Shown here piece after piece: positions 51,388 through 61,772 of a stretch of 64,000 bases of DNA. The translations under genes were made by a program, and so were the position numbers. A model generated the notes under the pieces. It ran no database searches and was not told the DNA's origin. It was given only the letters and a program-made list of their open reading frames with translations. Within the stretch, counting starts at the first letter, position 1; the number at the start of each line of letters is the position of its first letter. Origin of the DNA: Ehrlichia muris AS145 (GTDB lineage Bacteria > Pseudomonadota > Alphaproteobacteria > Rickettsiales > Anaplasmataceae); NCBI RefSeq assembly GCF_000508225.1, contig NC_023063.1, positions 434,001-498,000 on the forward strand. The letters run 5' to 3'.

Positions 51388-51573
51388 TAAGCATTGACCA
51401 TAGTCTGTACATCATAACAGACTATATTAATTATTTTTTTAAATATTATTGATAACTTAATAGGTACAGTGTGCATGTTTTATCGAGCCACTTTAGTATG
51501 TGCAATTTATTATAAACATTTTTATTTGTAGTATTTGCATTAATGATCCAAGTATTTATTGTAGGAAATTTTT

Positions 51574-54500
51574 ATGACAGATCCAAAAAAGGATGATTTA
51601 CAACAAAATCAAAAAGATCCTGATGTGCAGGGTAATGATCCTCAACCTGGTGAGCAAGATCAGCAACTTACTATTGAAGGGCAAGAACAACAGCCGTATG
51701 TACAGGAAGAGCATGAAGGTGCTACTGGACATGATATATATGCTTCACCTTTACCTAAAAGTCAGAGACCTGCTACTCCTCAAGTGTTAGAAGAACCTTC
51801 GTCTATTGAAGAAGAAGAAACTCCTCCTCCACTTCCGCCAAGGGAAGGTATCAGTGATGTTGCTCAAGAATTGGAAGAGGAGATATATCAGAGTGTATCG
51901 CCAGAATCTGAAGAAGAGGAGATATATCAGAGTGTATCGCCAGAATCTGAAGATGGTTTTAATGTAGTTAATCGATATAACGGACCTAGTATAAGTAGCA
52001 GAAATTTGATAGATGAGCCATATCATGATAGTGATGGCAATGATATGATGGAATTTGAGGATAATAGGAATTGGGAATCTGTTAGAAATGCAGTTGTACG
52101 TGATGAAGAAGTAGATTCTGATTTGTTAGTAACTTCAGGATTAATGCGGAAGATTTGTGATAAAATAGTGAAATCTAAGGGAAATTTATCTGAGGAGGAA
52201 GTAAAGAATATTGTTCGTGTTTTAGAGACTAATGATCAAGGAGTAGCTGAGGATATTGTAAATCCAATGCAGGCTGATGTTGAAGGTAATCCTGTTAGAG
52301 AAGCTAGGGGTATAATGACATTACTGCATTTGGCTTATGCGTATAATCTTGATCAAAAGATAGTTTCAGCCATAGAAAATACGAAAGATTCAGCAGGATT
52401 TTCTGGACGTGATGCTTATAACATTCAAGATTCTGAAGGTAATTTACCATTACACCTTGCTGCTCGAAATTGTAGTGGTCAAATGCTAAATCGTTGTATA
52501 TCTAATACAAGACCTGATATTTTGAATCTGCGGAATTTTGGCAATCAAACTCCTATGCACATTATGTGTCAAAATCCTGCTTGTTCTATAGAAAATATGG
52601 AAATTGCTAAGGAACATAATGTGGATTTTACTGCACTAGATGGTAGGGGCAGATTACCTCTACATTATGCTGCTGCACATTTTAAGCCTGAAGTGCTATC
52701 ATATGCGTTAAAGAGCACAAAGATCTCGTTTGGTCCTGAAACTGCTGTAGTTAATACGCAGGATCAATATGGATGTACTCCACTTCATTGTGCTGTAATA
52801 GGGAATAATGCACAGGTACTGCCTTTAATGTTATTACAAAATGGAATTGATGCTTGTGCACGTGATGTAAATGGAGATATGGCTATACATCATGCTGTTA
52901 GGGATAGTGATGTTGATACAGTAAAGGCTTTATGTTTATCTAAAGTGATTGCTAATAAAGGTCCTGGTAGTGTTGCTGAATCATTATTATCAGATGACTT
53001 ACACGGTAATACACCTTTGCATATTGCTTGTAGTCGACCTAATGTTAAAGTATTTAATATAATTAAAAATAGTATACGAAGGCACCATGGGCCTGATGTT
53101 TTGCGTGAATCTTTATTGCAAGGAGGGGCTGGAAGTAGAGGATTAGATTTATCTGATTTTACTTCAGAAAAAGGAGCATTAGACAGATTTGGCCCATTAT
53201 TTAATCGTATGCGATTTGGAAATTTCGTTCTCTCTCCAGTGCATTGTGCTATTCAACATAATAATCGATCAGTGCTTAATGCAATTTTTAAGCATTCACC
53301 AGATCTCGTGAAACAAGAATCTTCTACTGGAGTAAATAGCTGTCATTTGGCTATGTTATTTGGTAATGCCAAAACTGCAAAATTTATTGTTAACAATGCT
53401 TCAAAGGAAGAAGTTAATGCTCAGGGTGCTAAGGTACCTACTCCATTACATTTAGCATGTATCCGTGGTAATAACAGTGTAATACAAGTGTTGGTATCTC
53501 ATAAGGATTTGGATATTAATCAATGTATGGGACCAGATCAGAATACTGTATTACATTATGCGATTAATAAAGGTGAAAATACACTTCTCAAAAAAGTATT
53601 AGCTCATCCTAATATTGATGTGAATGTTAAAAATGCTGCTGGTAGAACAGCTTTACATGAAGCTTTGGACTTAGGAGATCTAAAAGTTGTAAAAGCGTTA
53701 TGTGTAGCTGGTGCAGATGCTAGTATTGCAGATAGTCAAGGTAAATCTGCACTGTCTTCTGCAATATTTTCAGGACAGAAAGAAGCTAACGTTATTAAGA
53801 CAATTAAGCTTTTGGTTGTTCATGGTGCAACAATTGGTTCAAGTGAAGATAAGAATAAACTTTTGGAGCAATGTGTATACTGTGGATATAACAAATTATC
53901 AAGTATGTTAATGAATTATAGAGGTGTACCAACTTCTCCGGACAGTGATAGTTATCCATTATCCGCTGCTGTAATATGTAATAATAAGACAGCTGCTGGG
54001 TTATTGATTCGTAATGGTGGAGATGTTAATCAAAGAGTACCTAATCCAAGTAGTATGCATTTTGGAAATAGTTTATTGATGGTTGCAGTGGATAATTCCA
54101 ACATTGAGATGGTAAAGTTACTAGTACAGAAGAACTGTGATACTAGTATAGTTGGAGCTAATGGAAACACAGTAGGTCATATGCTTGCTGAGAATCAAGA
54201 TATGAAGTTTGCTGGCAAAGCTTTGAAAGTCATACTGTCTAAGGATGCTAAGGTTATGTTGTCAAAGCAAGATAATCTTGGTAATACACCCATACATTCG
54301 GCTATTCAGTCACATAATTTGAAGATGGCAGCTGATATGATGCGTGCTGTTCCTAAAGGCAATCTATCAAAGATTATAAGTACGCAAAATGGTGAAGGAA
54401 ACACATTATTACATATGGCTGCTAAATCTGGTGATCTTGGTCTATTTAAATTGGTGATAAGTAGCTTAGATAAAAGGCAACTTGCAGCTGTAGCATGTGT

Positions 54501-55515
54501 ACCAAATGAGAACGGGGATACCCCATTGCATTTAGCAATGCAGCATGGTAATCCTGAATATGCAGCAGCAATATTGAAAGGTTGTAGAAAAGAAGATTTA
54601 CCTGGTTTAGTGACACCAAAAGATGCCACAGGTAATACATTACTACATTTAGTTTGTAAAGCAAATGGTAACCGTCATTTTATTAATTATGTAATGAAAT
54701 TCCTTACTGACAACTTAGATAAAGAAGTGTTAAAAGGGCTTGTTAATGATCGAAATCTAGAAAATAAGACTCCTATGCATTGTGCTGCGTCACAAGGTAA
54801 TAAATATGCTTCACGACTTTTTCCATTGTGTAATACCAATACATTAACAACGCCTGATGCAGATGGTAATTTAGTATCAGGTTGTATTAGTGATGGAAGT
54901 AGTTTGAAAAAAGGTACAGGCTTATTTGGGCTAAAGCCTTCTTTGTTTAAAAAAATATTAAAAGCTGAAGCAGATGCTAAAGCTGGATTACATGCAGCTT
55001 CGTGTGAAGTTTTACCTAGTGTTGATGAGTCACCAGTAGAAGGGAAGGAAAATGATGGTGTTGAAATATTGACAGATACTGATCATAGTGAATCATTAAC
55101 AGCAGATCAAGAACCAGAGGAATATGGATATGGATTCAATATGTCATCAAGGTTATCAGCTTCTCAAAGTTCATCTATATCAAGTTTGGTATCTTCTGGC
55201 AAAGTATCTTCAGCTTCTGCAGAGCCACCTTTAGCAAGTCATCGCTCTTCTTTTAGTTCTTTTGGCAAGGGATCTTCTTCTGATGTTACACCATCTGGTC
55301 AACATGGAACACAAGAAAGTCAGCAACCATTAACTATGGAAATAGAGAATATTGTTGGTGACCTGGAGATGTTAAGTGAGGAAATAGATGCTATTGTTCA
55401 GGATATGCAGTCTATGACTGTTGCATCTTCTGCAGATGTAGATATTCAGTCAGTAGGTTCTCCTACCACAGGTCAAAGTGCTACTGCTAAAAAAAGTTCT
55501 TGCCATGGTAAGTAA
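51574..55515 (+). CDS. Large ankyrin-repeat protein with EPIYA-like and SH3-binding motifs, probable effector
   Basis: The 1313-aa protein has three parts. (1) An acidic Gln/Pro-rich N-terminus with GHDIYASPLP (Tyr56), a PPPLPPR class II SH3 motif (84-90) and two copies of EEEIYQSVSPESE (Tyr105, Tyr118). (2) About 20 ankyrin repeats from roughly residue 250 to 1110, with units such as GNTPLHIAC, GRTALHEAL, GDTPLHLAM. (3) A Ser-rich disordered tail. There is no signal peptide or membrane helix. It resembles the Ank200/AnkA proteins of Ehrlichia and Anaplasma, which are secreted into host cells and tyrosine-phosphorylated; orthology with either is not proven here. A good RBS (GTAGGAAA) precedes ATG. 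Confidence 0.93.
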   Translation: MTDPKKDDLQQNQKDPDVQGNDPQPGEQDQQLTIEGQEQQPYVQEEHEGATGHDIYASPLPKSQRPATPQVLEEPSSIEEEETPPPLPPREGISDVAQELEEEIYQSVSPESEEEEIYQSVSPESEDGFNVVNRYNGPSISSRNLIDEPYHDSDGNDMMEFEDNRNWESVRNAVVRDEEVDSDLLVTSGLMRKICDKIVKSKGNLSEEEVKNIVRVLETNDQGVAEDIVNPMQADVEGNPVREARGIMTLLHLAYAYNLDQKIVSAIENTKDSAGFSGRDAYNIQDSEGNLPLHLAARNCSGQMLNRCISNTRPDILNLRNFGNQTPMHIMCQNPACSIENMEIAKEHNVDFTALDGRGRLPLHYAAAHFKPEVLSYALKSTKISFGPETAVVNTQDQYGCTPLHCAVIGNNAQVLPLMLLQNGIDACARDVNGDMAIHHAVRDSDVDTVKALCLSKVIANKGPGSVAESLLSDDLHGNTPLHIACSRPNVKVFNIIKNSIRRHHGPDVLRESLLQGGAGSRGLDLSDFTSEKGALDRFGPLFNRMRFGNFVLSPVHCAIQHNNRSVLNAIFKHSPDLVKQESSTGVNSCHLAMLFGNAKTAKFIVNNASKEEVNAQGAKVPTPLHLACIRGNNSVIQVLVSHKDLDINQCMGPDQNTVLHYAINKGENTLLKKVLAHPNIDVNVKNAAGRTALHEALDLGDLKVVKALCVAGADASIADSQGKSALSSAIFSGQKEANVIKTIKLLVVHGATIGSSEDKNKLLEQCVYCGYNKLSSMLMNYRGVPTSPDSDSYPLSAAVICNNKTAAGLLIRNGGDVNQRVPNPSSMHFGNSLLMVAVDNSNIEMVKLLVQKNCDTSIVGANGNTVGHMLAENQDMKFAGKALKVILSKDAKVMLSKQDNLGNTPIHSAIQSHNLKMAADMMRAVPKGNLSKIISTQNGEGNTLLHMAAKSGDLGLFKLVISSLDKRQLAAVACVPNENGDTPLHLAMQHGNPEYAAAILKGCRKEDLPGLVTPKDATGNTLLHLVCKANGNRHFINYVMKFLTDNLDKEVLKGLVNDRNLENKTPMHCAASQGNKYASRLFPLCNTNTLTTPDADGNLVSGCISDGSSLKKGTGLFGLKPSLFKKILKAEADAKAGLHAASCEVLPSVDESPVEGKENDGVEILTDTDHSESLTADQEPEEYGYGFNMSSRLSASQSSSISSLVSSGKVSSASAEPPLASHRSSFSSFGKGSSSDVTPSGQHGTQESQQPLTMEIENIVGDLEMLSEEIDAIVQDMQSMTVASSADVDIQSVGSPTTGQSATAKKSSCHGK

Positions 55516-55568
55516 TTTAGTGTAATAAACGTCTAGGTCTTAAAAACTTATGGTCCTATTAGTAATAG

Positions 55569-55643
55569 TGCGGGGTAGAGCAGTCTGGTTAGCTCGACAG
55601 GCTCATAACCTGTAGGTCGTTGGTTCAAATCCGTCCCCCGCAA
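55569..55643 (+). tRNA. tRNA-Met (CAU), initiator type
   Basis: The 75-nt cloverleaf has acceptor TGCGGGG/CCCCGCA with discriminator A, D arm GAGC..GCTC, anticodon stem-loop ACAGG-CTCATAA-CCTGT and a T arm containing TTCAAAT. The stretch TAGGTCGTTGGTTCAAATCC and the GCGGGG/CCCCGC stem resemble bacterial initiator tRNA. The usual 1-72 mismatch and three G-C pairs of the anticodon stem are not fully kept, so initiator identity is likely but not certain. CCA is not encoded. Confidence 0.85.
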
Positions 55644-55715
55644 CTTTTTTATGAAGATTGGAGCTAAGTAGTGTGTTTTCATTATTAAAGTTATATTATT
55701 GTATTGGTGGTTTTT

Positions 55716-56627
55716 ATGGGAGATAGTAGCCATAAGCAGGGGTTATTTAATGAAAAAGTGATTCATCGATTGCAGATGTCATATATTGTATTGTCAGTCT
55801 TGTATTTAGCATTATTGACTAGTGCATTTTTTATTGTTTTATATGGACCTAGCAATATAAAGTTTTTAGGGGGTTATTTATTCTTAACAGTTGCAGCACT
55901 GTCATTTATCTCACAGTTTATTAATATTACATGTAATATAGTTAATATAATTAATATAAAGCGTGAATTGCGAAACAAGTTGAAACAAATTAAAGGTTCT
56001 AGGGATGATGCGCTTGTATTATCTGCTAAAAAGCAGCTAATAGTAGCATTGGGTTTTATTGGTGAGTCTATGGGATTTTGTTGTATAGCTTCTGTACTGC
56101 TGATCTTAGGAGCTCACTTAATGCCTGTTGATTCCGTAGCTTTGCCTATGCGTCTTTTTAATATTTTTGCGTCATCATTCTCTTTAATATATGGATCTGT
56201 ACTTTTAATAAGAAGTATTCAAGGCAATGCTGCATCAAAAGAATCTAGTAGCATGAAGGTAAAATTACATGCTAAGTGGGTACTATTGAATAGTATATTC
56301 TTTCTTTCATTGGGAATTTATAATATTTTATATGAAACGGCATTATATGAAGTTTTAGATTTTTATTCTAATCATAGTCTTGCTATGCTTTTAAAAGCTA
56401 CTGTCTTTATTGGATATGCAGTTGTTTTAACATCTATCTTCTGTTCACAAATTTTTATGTCGCATCATGCTGTAGAGACTGAACACAGTGGTGTAGGAGG
56501 GAAAACAAGTGAAGTATCAGAAGAAAAAGCAAAATTAATTATTAATGAAGCAGGAGACGGAGACTCAGGTGTAAAGTTAGATTCTGTTGTTGATGTTAGA
56601 AAAGCTCAGTCGTGTTGTTATCGGTAA
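55716..56627 (+). CDS. Lineage-specific polytopic membrane protein
   Basis: With ATG 55716 (MGDSSHKQ, GGTGG 5-6 nt upstream) the product is 303 aa. It has about six hydrophobic helices in three pairs (near 20-45, 52-75, 107-130, 145-165, 185-205 and 220-245), then a hydrophilic tail ending in SCCYR. The segment ALGFIGESMGFCCIASVLLI resembles LGFIGEAVSLLGLNIISTI in the protein at 63286-63990, suggesting a common family. No transporter signature is seen; function unknown. It directly follows the tRNA-Met gene. Confidence 0.82.
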   Translation: MGDSSHKQGLFNEKVIHRLQMSYIVLSVLYLALLTSAFFIVLYGPSNIKFLGGYLFLTVAALSFISQFINITCNIVNIINIKRELRNKLKQIKGSRDDALVLSAKKQLIVALGFIGESMGFCCIASVLLILGAHLMPVDSVALPMRLFNIFASSFSLIYGSVLLIRSIQGNAASKESSSMKVKLHAKWVLLNSIFFLSLGIYNILYETALYEVLDFYSNHSLAMLLKATVFIGYAVVLTSIFCSQIFMSHHAVETEHSGVGGKTSEVSEEKAKLIINEAGDGDSGVKLDSVVDVRKAQSCCYR

Positions 56628-57124
56628 AATTTTTGTGTGCACACACACCATTTTTACATTTGATGGATCAAATGAATAAATATGTGATGAGAGCTATAGT
56701 AGCTGCAATAATTGTATAGATATTGTATAAAATATGGTTTTCTTTATTAAAGTTTTTATTTCTGCCAAATTTACTAATCCAGGAATTGTTGATGTAATAG
56801 ACAAAAACATTACTGGTAGCTAATGAGCTTAAGTAAATTAATAAAAATATCCCCAAACACTTTAGCAAATTCCACTATCCATAATTGATTCATATAAACT
56901 GAATACATAATATATATTGATGATGATTGAATAAAAAATGAAGAAATTAGCAATAAAAAAATTAATAACAGTGATCTATAATAATTACAACATCTTCATC
57001 TAATGTTAGATTTATATATTCAAACATTAAGTGTTGTAGTAAAAGTGATATAAATTAATGTATAGTTGTATTAATACTTAAAATAAATGCTGTTATTTAT
57101 AAAGTTCAGTATTAAAAATAAATA
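56628..57124. other. Intergenic stretch between convergent genes
   Basis: A 497-bp A+T-rich spacer before the leftward argG. A 12-bp perfect palindrome TGTGTGCACACA (56634-56645) follows the upstream stop codon at once. A 66-codon minus-strand frame (56668-56868) is hydrophobic but lacks an RBS. Nothing else is seen. Confidence 0.45.
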
Positions 57125-58306
57125 TCAATTATTTCTTAATCTTAGAGAACTTATTTTAATAAACCCCTCTGCATCTGCGTGATTGTAATTCTCTGATGCG
57201 TCAAAGCTTGCTAGATCATGTGAATATAAACTGTTGTGAGATTTTCGTCCCACGATCATAACAGAGCCTTTGTATAATTTTAAGCGTACAACTCCGTTTA
57301 CTTTTTCTTGTGACTTATCGATGAGTGCTTGTAACATTTGTCTTTCAGTAGTCCACCAATAACCATTGTATATTAGTTTGGCATATTTTGGCATTATTTC
57401 ATCTTTAAGGTGCGCTGCTTCTCTATCTAAAGTTATGCTTTCTATAGCACGGTGTGCATGTAAAAGTATTGTTCCTCCAGGAGTTTCATATACTCCTCGT
57501 GATTTTATGCCTACATAGCGATTTTCTACTATGTCTATAATTCCTATACCATGTTTACCACCTATTGTATTCAATTGTTTTAATAAATTTGCAGGTGAAA
57601 GAGGTACGTTATTTATTGCATATGGATCCCCTTTTTCAAAGGCAATTTCTATATATTCTGGAGTATCACTAGCTGATTCTGGAATTACTGATTTGGAGAG
57701 CATTGTATAATCAGGTTCGACATATGGATCTTCTAAAGATTTTCCTTCATATGAAGTATGCAATAAGTTTGCATCTATAGAATATGGTGGTTCACTTGCT
57801 TTATCCAAAGGAACATCTATATTGTGCTTTTTTGCATATTCTATTAAGCTGTTTCTTGAAGTTAATTTCCACTGACGCCAAGGTGCTATTACCTTTATAT
57901 TTGGGTTACAAGAATAGTACCCAAATTCGAATCTAATCTGATCATTTCCTTTTCCAGTTGCTCCATGTGCTACAGCATCTGCTCCTGTGAGGTGAGCTAT
58001 TTCAATTTGACGTTTAGCTATTAGTGGCCTTGCTATAGATGTGCCAAGCAAATAATATCCTTCATATACAGCATTTGCTCTAAACATGGGAAATACAAAA
58101 TCTTTTACAAATTCTTCTTTTAAGTCTTCTATGAAAATTTCTTTGACGTTTAATGAAATTGCCTTTTGTCTTATAGCGGACATATCATCATTTTGTCCTA
58201 AATCTGCAGTAAATACCACTATTTCACAATTGTATTCTTCTTGAAGCCATCTTAATATAACTGAGGTATCTAACCCTCCTGAGTAAGCTAATACTATTTT
58301 TTTCAT
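57125..58306 (-). CDS. argG: Argininosuccinate synthase
   Basis: ArgG condenses citrulline and aspartate with ATP to argininosuccinate. The true start is ATG 58306 ([20 protein letters not shown]); the in-frame extension upstream of it is A+T-rich leader. The 393-aa product has the PP-loop [29 protein letters not shown] and [12 protein letters not shown], all family landmarks. With argJ at 60505 it shows a retained arginine pathway, although the two genes are not one operon. Confidence 0.96.
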   Translation of the reverse strand: MKKIVLAYSGGLDTSVILRWLQEEYNCEIVVFTADLGQNDDMSAIRQKAISLNVKEIFIEDLKEEFVKDFVFPMFRANAVYEGYYLLGTSIARPLIAKRQIEIAHLTGADAVAHGATGKGNDQIRFEFGYYSCNPNIKVIAPWRQWKLTSRNSLIEYAKKHNIDVPLDKASEPPYSIDANLLHTSYEGKSLEDPYVEPDYTMLSKSVIPESASDTPEYIEIAFEKGDPYAINNVPLSPANLLKQLNTIGGKHGIGIIDIVENRYVGIKSRGVYETPGGTILLHAHRAIESITLDREAAHLKDEIMPKYAKLIYNGYWWTTERQMLQALIDKSQEKVNGVVRLKLYKGSVMIVGRKSHNSLYSHDLASFDASENYNHADAEGFIKISSLRLRNN

Positions 58307-58502
58307 TAGATAATAAATAATAATTACGTAAAGCTTAAATTTTATTCTATTTTTATTAGAATGACAAGTGATTATTGATGTTTTAATGATTGAAAATTTA
58401 ATCTTCTCGAAGTAAGTTGAGATGTTAATAAAATTACAATGCAAATAATAATTTATATTATATTATACATAACTTATATTGGTAAAATTATATACTGTAT
58501 TC

Positions 58503-59205
58503 ATGAAAATTATCTTGTATCTAAAAATTATACTTTTGGTATTAATTTGTTCAAAATGCAATGAAGTGTTTGCAAAAGATATACTAAATAACTCTATTGG
58601 CAATTTTTATATTGGTGGGTCTTATGGGTATGATAAGAAAATACTAGAGTTTAAAACTGGAAATGGATATTTAGATTTTGATTTTAGTGTAAATAATGTA
58701 GTAGGTTATAATGTTGACCTGTTATTAGGTTATATATGTCCTAGTGCTTCTTTAAATAATTTTAGGACTGATTTAGAATTTGTGTATATGACTAAGAAAA
58801 AAATACTTAATGAACAAAAGATAGCTAATAAAGATAATGAAGAACCTTTAGAAAAGAAAATGTTATATTGGAATAGCAATAATTATAAAATTTTCTTTAA
58901 TCTGTACTATGATGTTGGTAATTTTTTTAGTGTAAGGGACCTTACGTTTTTCTTTGGATCAGGTATTGATATCCATTATCTTATCGGTTGGCTTTCAAAA
59001 AATAGTGAATCTCTAGATCTTAAAAACAAATTAATGATACAAAATATGATTGGTATAAAATATCAATTATTACGTAATATTGCTATTTATAGTGGTTATA
59101 GATGTTTTATTGGTTATGCAAAAACCCAGAGATGATGTTAATTTGAAACATTGTTGTATTTTAGGATCTTATGGTCTTATATTTGGTTTAGAATTTATTT
59201 TTTAA
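58503..59205 (+). CDS. Outer-membrane beta-barrel surface protein with C-terminal frameshift
   Basis: ATG 58503 starts a signal peptide (MKIILYLKIILLVLICS, ending near VFAKD). Alternating beta-strand sequence follows (GNFYIGGSYGYD, NVDLLLGYICPS), as in small Ehrlichia surface antigens. The frame ends early at TGA 59133. Skipping one base in ACCCAGAG restores a frame that runs 25 more codons and ends YGLIFGLEFIF, a typical barrel-closing strand with terminal Phe. The gene is therefore probably frameshifted by one base near 59125-59128, by decay, phase change or sequence error. Confidence 0.7.
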
Positions 59206-59578
59206 TGCTATATATTAATTATTATTTATAATATATTGATTTTTAGTTATAAATTTTTTGCTTATTATTGTGTGAATTATAGAAGTGGTTTTTCTAAAAA
59301 ATTTGTTATTATATGTTTCATGATTAAAAACGTGTTGTTAATTGTACATGAGTATGCATTAATCTAATTCTTAAATATGTTATTTATCTTATTGATAATA
59401 TATTAATATACAAGTAATTTATAGTTAAAAATGATGCAAGATAGTAATATCTCAATAAGGTAATGTAAAAATTATTGACTTATATTGATTGTATTAGATG
59501 ATTTATCCTAATAATTTTTATGTTGACTTCATAGTAGAGATTTGTATATCAACTATATAGTTAATATTTTTACTTTTT
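59206..59578. other. Spacer between two surface-protein genes
   Basis: A 373-bp, very A+T-rich spacer. It should hold the promoter of the second gene; no distinct boxes or other elements are recognised. Confidence 0.4.
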
Positions 59579-60271
59579 ATGAAAAATTATATATATGCCA
59601 TTATATGTTTTACAGTTATTACATTTAGTTTTGATGCTATAGCTAATCATTTTTATTTAAAAGGAGGTTATAATTTTTTGGGGGATTATTCTGATAGTTT
59701 TAAATCAGAATATATAGATTATCAGCATTTTAATATAGATATTAGTACTGCGCTTGGGTATAAATTGGATAATAATTTTTTTTATGAATTTAAAATAAGG
59801 TATACAAATATAAAACCTGCAATACATAAATTAATGGATTTTGAAAAGATGGATTTGATTGATATATTGCAAAGGATTATTGGTAAAAAACTCTATACAT
59901 CAAAGATAGAAAATGTATTTGAAATTAATAGTGTTACTACTCTTGTTAATTCTGGGTATGATTATGTTATTAATAATAAATTGACGGCATACTTAAGTTG
60001 TGGAATTGGTATTGCTGGTTTATTGAATTATCAGGGATTTAGAAGTCATATTTTTACTCATTATGGTGTGAGCGTGCAGAGTGAGGTTGGATTGTGTTAT
60101 GTTGATAAAAAAAAAGTGAGTTTATGTGTAGGATATAGCTATTTGAGGAATTATTGGAAATATGATACAAATAAAATCTATGATGAAGATGGAAATACTG
60201 TAATGTATCATTTTCAGGATTTTCAATTAAATTCTCATGTTGTATTTGCTGATTTTAAAGTTATGTTATAA
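59579..60271 (+). CDS. Outer-membrane beta-barrel surface protein candidate
   Basis: The 230-aa protein has a signal peptide (MKNYIYAIICFTVITFSFDA, cleaved near AIAN). A likely eight-strand barrel pattern follows: HFYLKGGYNFLGD, FNIDISTALGYKLD, FYEFKIRYTNIK, AYLSCGIGIAGLL, SEVGLCYV, VSLCVGYSYL and VVFADFKVML. This is the architecture of OmpA-like/Surface_Ag_2 porins in Ehrlichia, but family identity is uncertain. It follows a similar, frameshifted gene. Confidence 0.75.
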   Translation: MKNYIYAIICFTVITFSFDAIANHFYLKGGYNFLGDYSDSFKSEYIDYQHFNIDISTALGYKLDNNFFYEFKIRYTNIKPAIHKLMDFEKMDLIDILQRIIGKKLYTSKIENVFEINSVTTLVNSGYDYVINNKLTAYLSCGIGIAGLLNYQGFRSHIFTHYGVSVQSEVGLCYVDKKKVSLCVGYSYLRNYWKYDTNKIYDEDGNTVMYHFQDFQLNSHVVFADFKVML

Positions 60272-60504
60272 TACTGGTTTAAGCTCTACTATGCTTGAGG
60301 CATGTAGTAATTGTTTAATGAGGTTTATTTGATAAAAATATCGATGCTATTGTGATGAATTTTAGAATTTATCAATAGTATATAATACTATATTTAATTT
60401 TTTAGAAATGAAATTTTGCTGATTTTTTTAATAATTTTCTTGCATTGTGTGGTTATACTTTATATAACTTGGAAAATATAAAAATGTTAGCTTGGTAGTG
60501 TATA

Positions 60505-61770
60505 ATGGTCAAGAGTCTTTCAAATAATCTATCTGGATTTCTTCTTTCTCCGCTTGCTCCTACTAATTTTCCTGTTATGCCTAAAATTAATGGAATAGAG
60601 TTGTATTCTTTTGCTTGTGGTATTAGAGGAACTTTAGATAAGCTTGATCTTTTAATAGTAAAAATGCCAGTTAACACTACTGTGGGTGGTGTTTTTACAA
60701 CTTCTTATACAGCAAGTAGCAATGTTGAACATTGTAAGAAAATACTTCCTTATGGTAAAGCAAGAGTTTTAATTGTAAATTCTGGTAATGCTAATGTCGC
60801 AGTAGGTGTTGGAGGATATAAAGTTGTTGAAGAAGTTACAAGATTATGTGCAGAAAGGTTTGGTTGTTCTACTCAAGAAGTCTATTTCTGCTCTACAGGA
60901 GTTATAGGCGTTCCCTTGCCGATTGATAAAATTAAATCTGTTATACTAGATCCTATATGGAGTAATGCTAAAAACTCCTGGGAAGATGCTGCTAATAGTA
61001 TTACTACAACTGATACTTTTATAAAGATGGTAACAAGAGAAGTATTAATTTGTGGTGAGAAAGTTACGATTAATGGAATATGTAAGGGTTCAGGTATGAT
61101 TGCGCCTAATATGGCGACAATGTTAGCATATGTTTTTACTGATGCTAATATCAAATCAGATGTATTGCAAAAATTATTAAAAGAATATGTTGATGTATCT
61201 TTTAATAATATTACTGTTGATGGTGATACTTCTACTAGTGATTCAGTTTTGATATTTGCTACAAATCTTGCTAAACATAAACAGGTATGCTCTGCTGATG
61301 ATCAAGTCATTGATGATTTTAAAATTGCTTTAAAAGATATGCTAGTGGAAATGGCACATTTGATTATCAGAGATGGAGAAGGAGTGGAAAAATTTATTAC
61401 AATTAATATTAAAAATGCTGTGTCATTGAATTCTGCTAGAAAATTAGGGTTTTCGGTAGCGAATTCCTTACTTGTAAAGACTGCTATAGCAGGTGGAGAT
61501 GCTAATTGGGGTAGGATAGTTATGGCTATAGGTAAAGCTGGAGAGCCATTTAATAAGAATGAGATTTCGTTGAAAATAGGGGATAATGTTGTATTAGTAA
61601 ATGGTGAAATTAGTCCTACCTATAATAAAGTTGCTGTTAATCAATATGTAAAAGATGAGCAGAATATTTATATTGAAGTTGATATTAATACTGGTAATTT
61701 TGATGCAACTATATGGACTTGTGATTTAACCCATAGATTTGTTGATATTAATAGCAAATATTTGACTTAA
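60505..61770 (+). CDS. argJ: Bifunctional ornithine acetyltransferase / N-acetylglutamate synthase
   Basis: ArgJ transfers acetyl from N-acetylornithine to glutamate, closing the acetyl cycle of arginine synthesis. The 421-aa proenzyme cleaves itself at the conserved APNMATMLAYVFTD motif, freeing Thr205 as nucleophile. SGNANVAVG, CSTGVIGVPLPIDKI, TTTDTFIKM and DGDTSTSDSVLIF are other family signatures, and the end DLTHRFVDINSKYLT is complete. Length is normal. The region behind it is duplicated together with the start of xth. Confidence 0.96.
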   Translation: MVKSLSNNLSGFLLSPLAPTNFPVMPKINGIELYSFACGIRGTLDKLDLLIVKMPVNTTVGGVFTTSYTASSNVEHCKKILPYGKARVLIVNSGNANVAVGVGGYKVVEEVTRLCAERFGCSTQEVYFCSTGVIGVPLPIDKIKSVILDPIWSNAKNSWEDAANSITTTDTFIKMVTREVLICGEKVTINGICKGSGMIAPNMATMLAYVFTDANIKSDVLQKLLKEYVDVSFNNITVDGDTSTSDSVLIFATNLAKHKQVCSADDQVIDDFKIALKDMLVEMAHLIIRDGEGVEKFITINIKNAVSLNSARKLGFSVANSLLVKTAIAGGDANWGRIVMAIGKAGEPFNKNEISLKIGDNVVLVNGEISPTYNKVAVNQYVKDEQNIYIEVDINTGNFDATIWTCDLTHRFVDINSKYLT

Positions 61771-61772
61771 TG

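Noticed and set aside
56668-56868. 66-codon hydrophobic minus-strand ORF
   Set aside because: No RBS and no conserved motif; hydrophobic readings are common in T-rich DNA.
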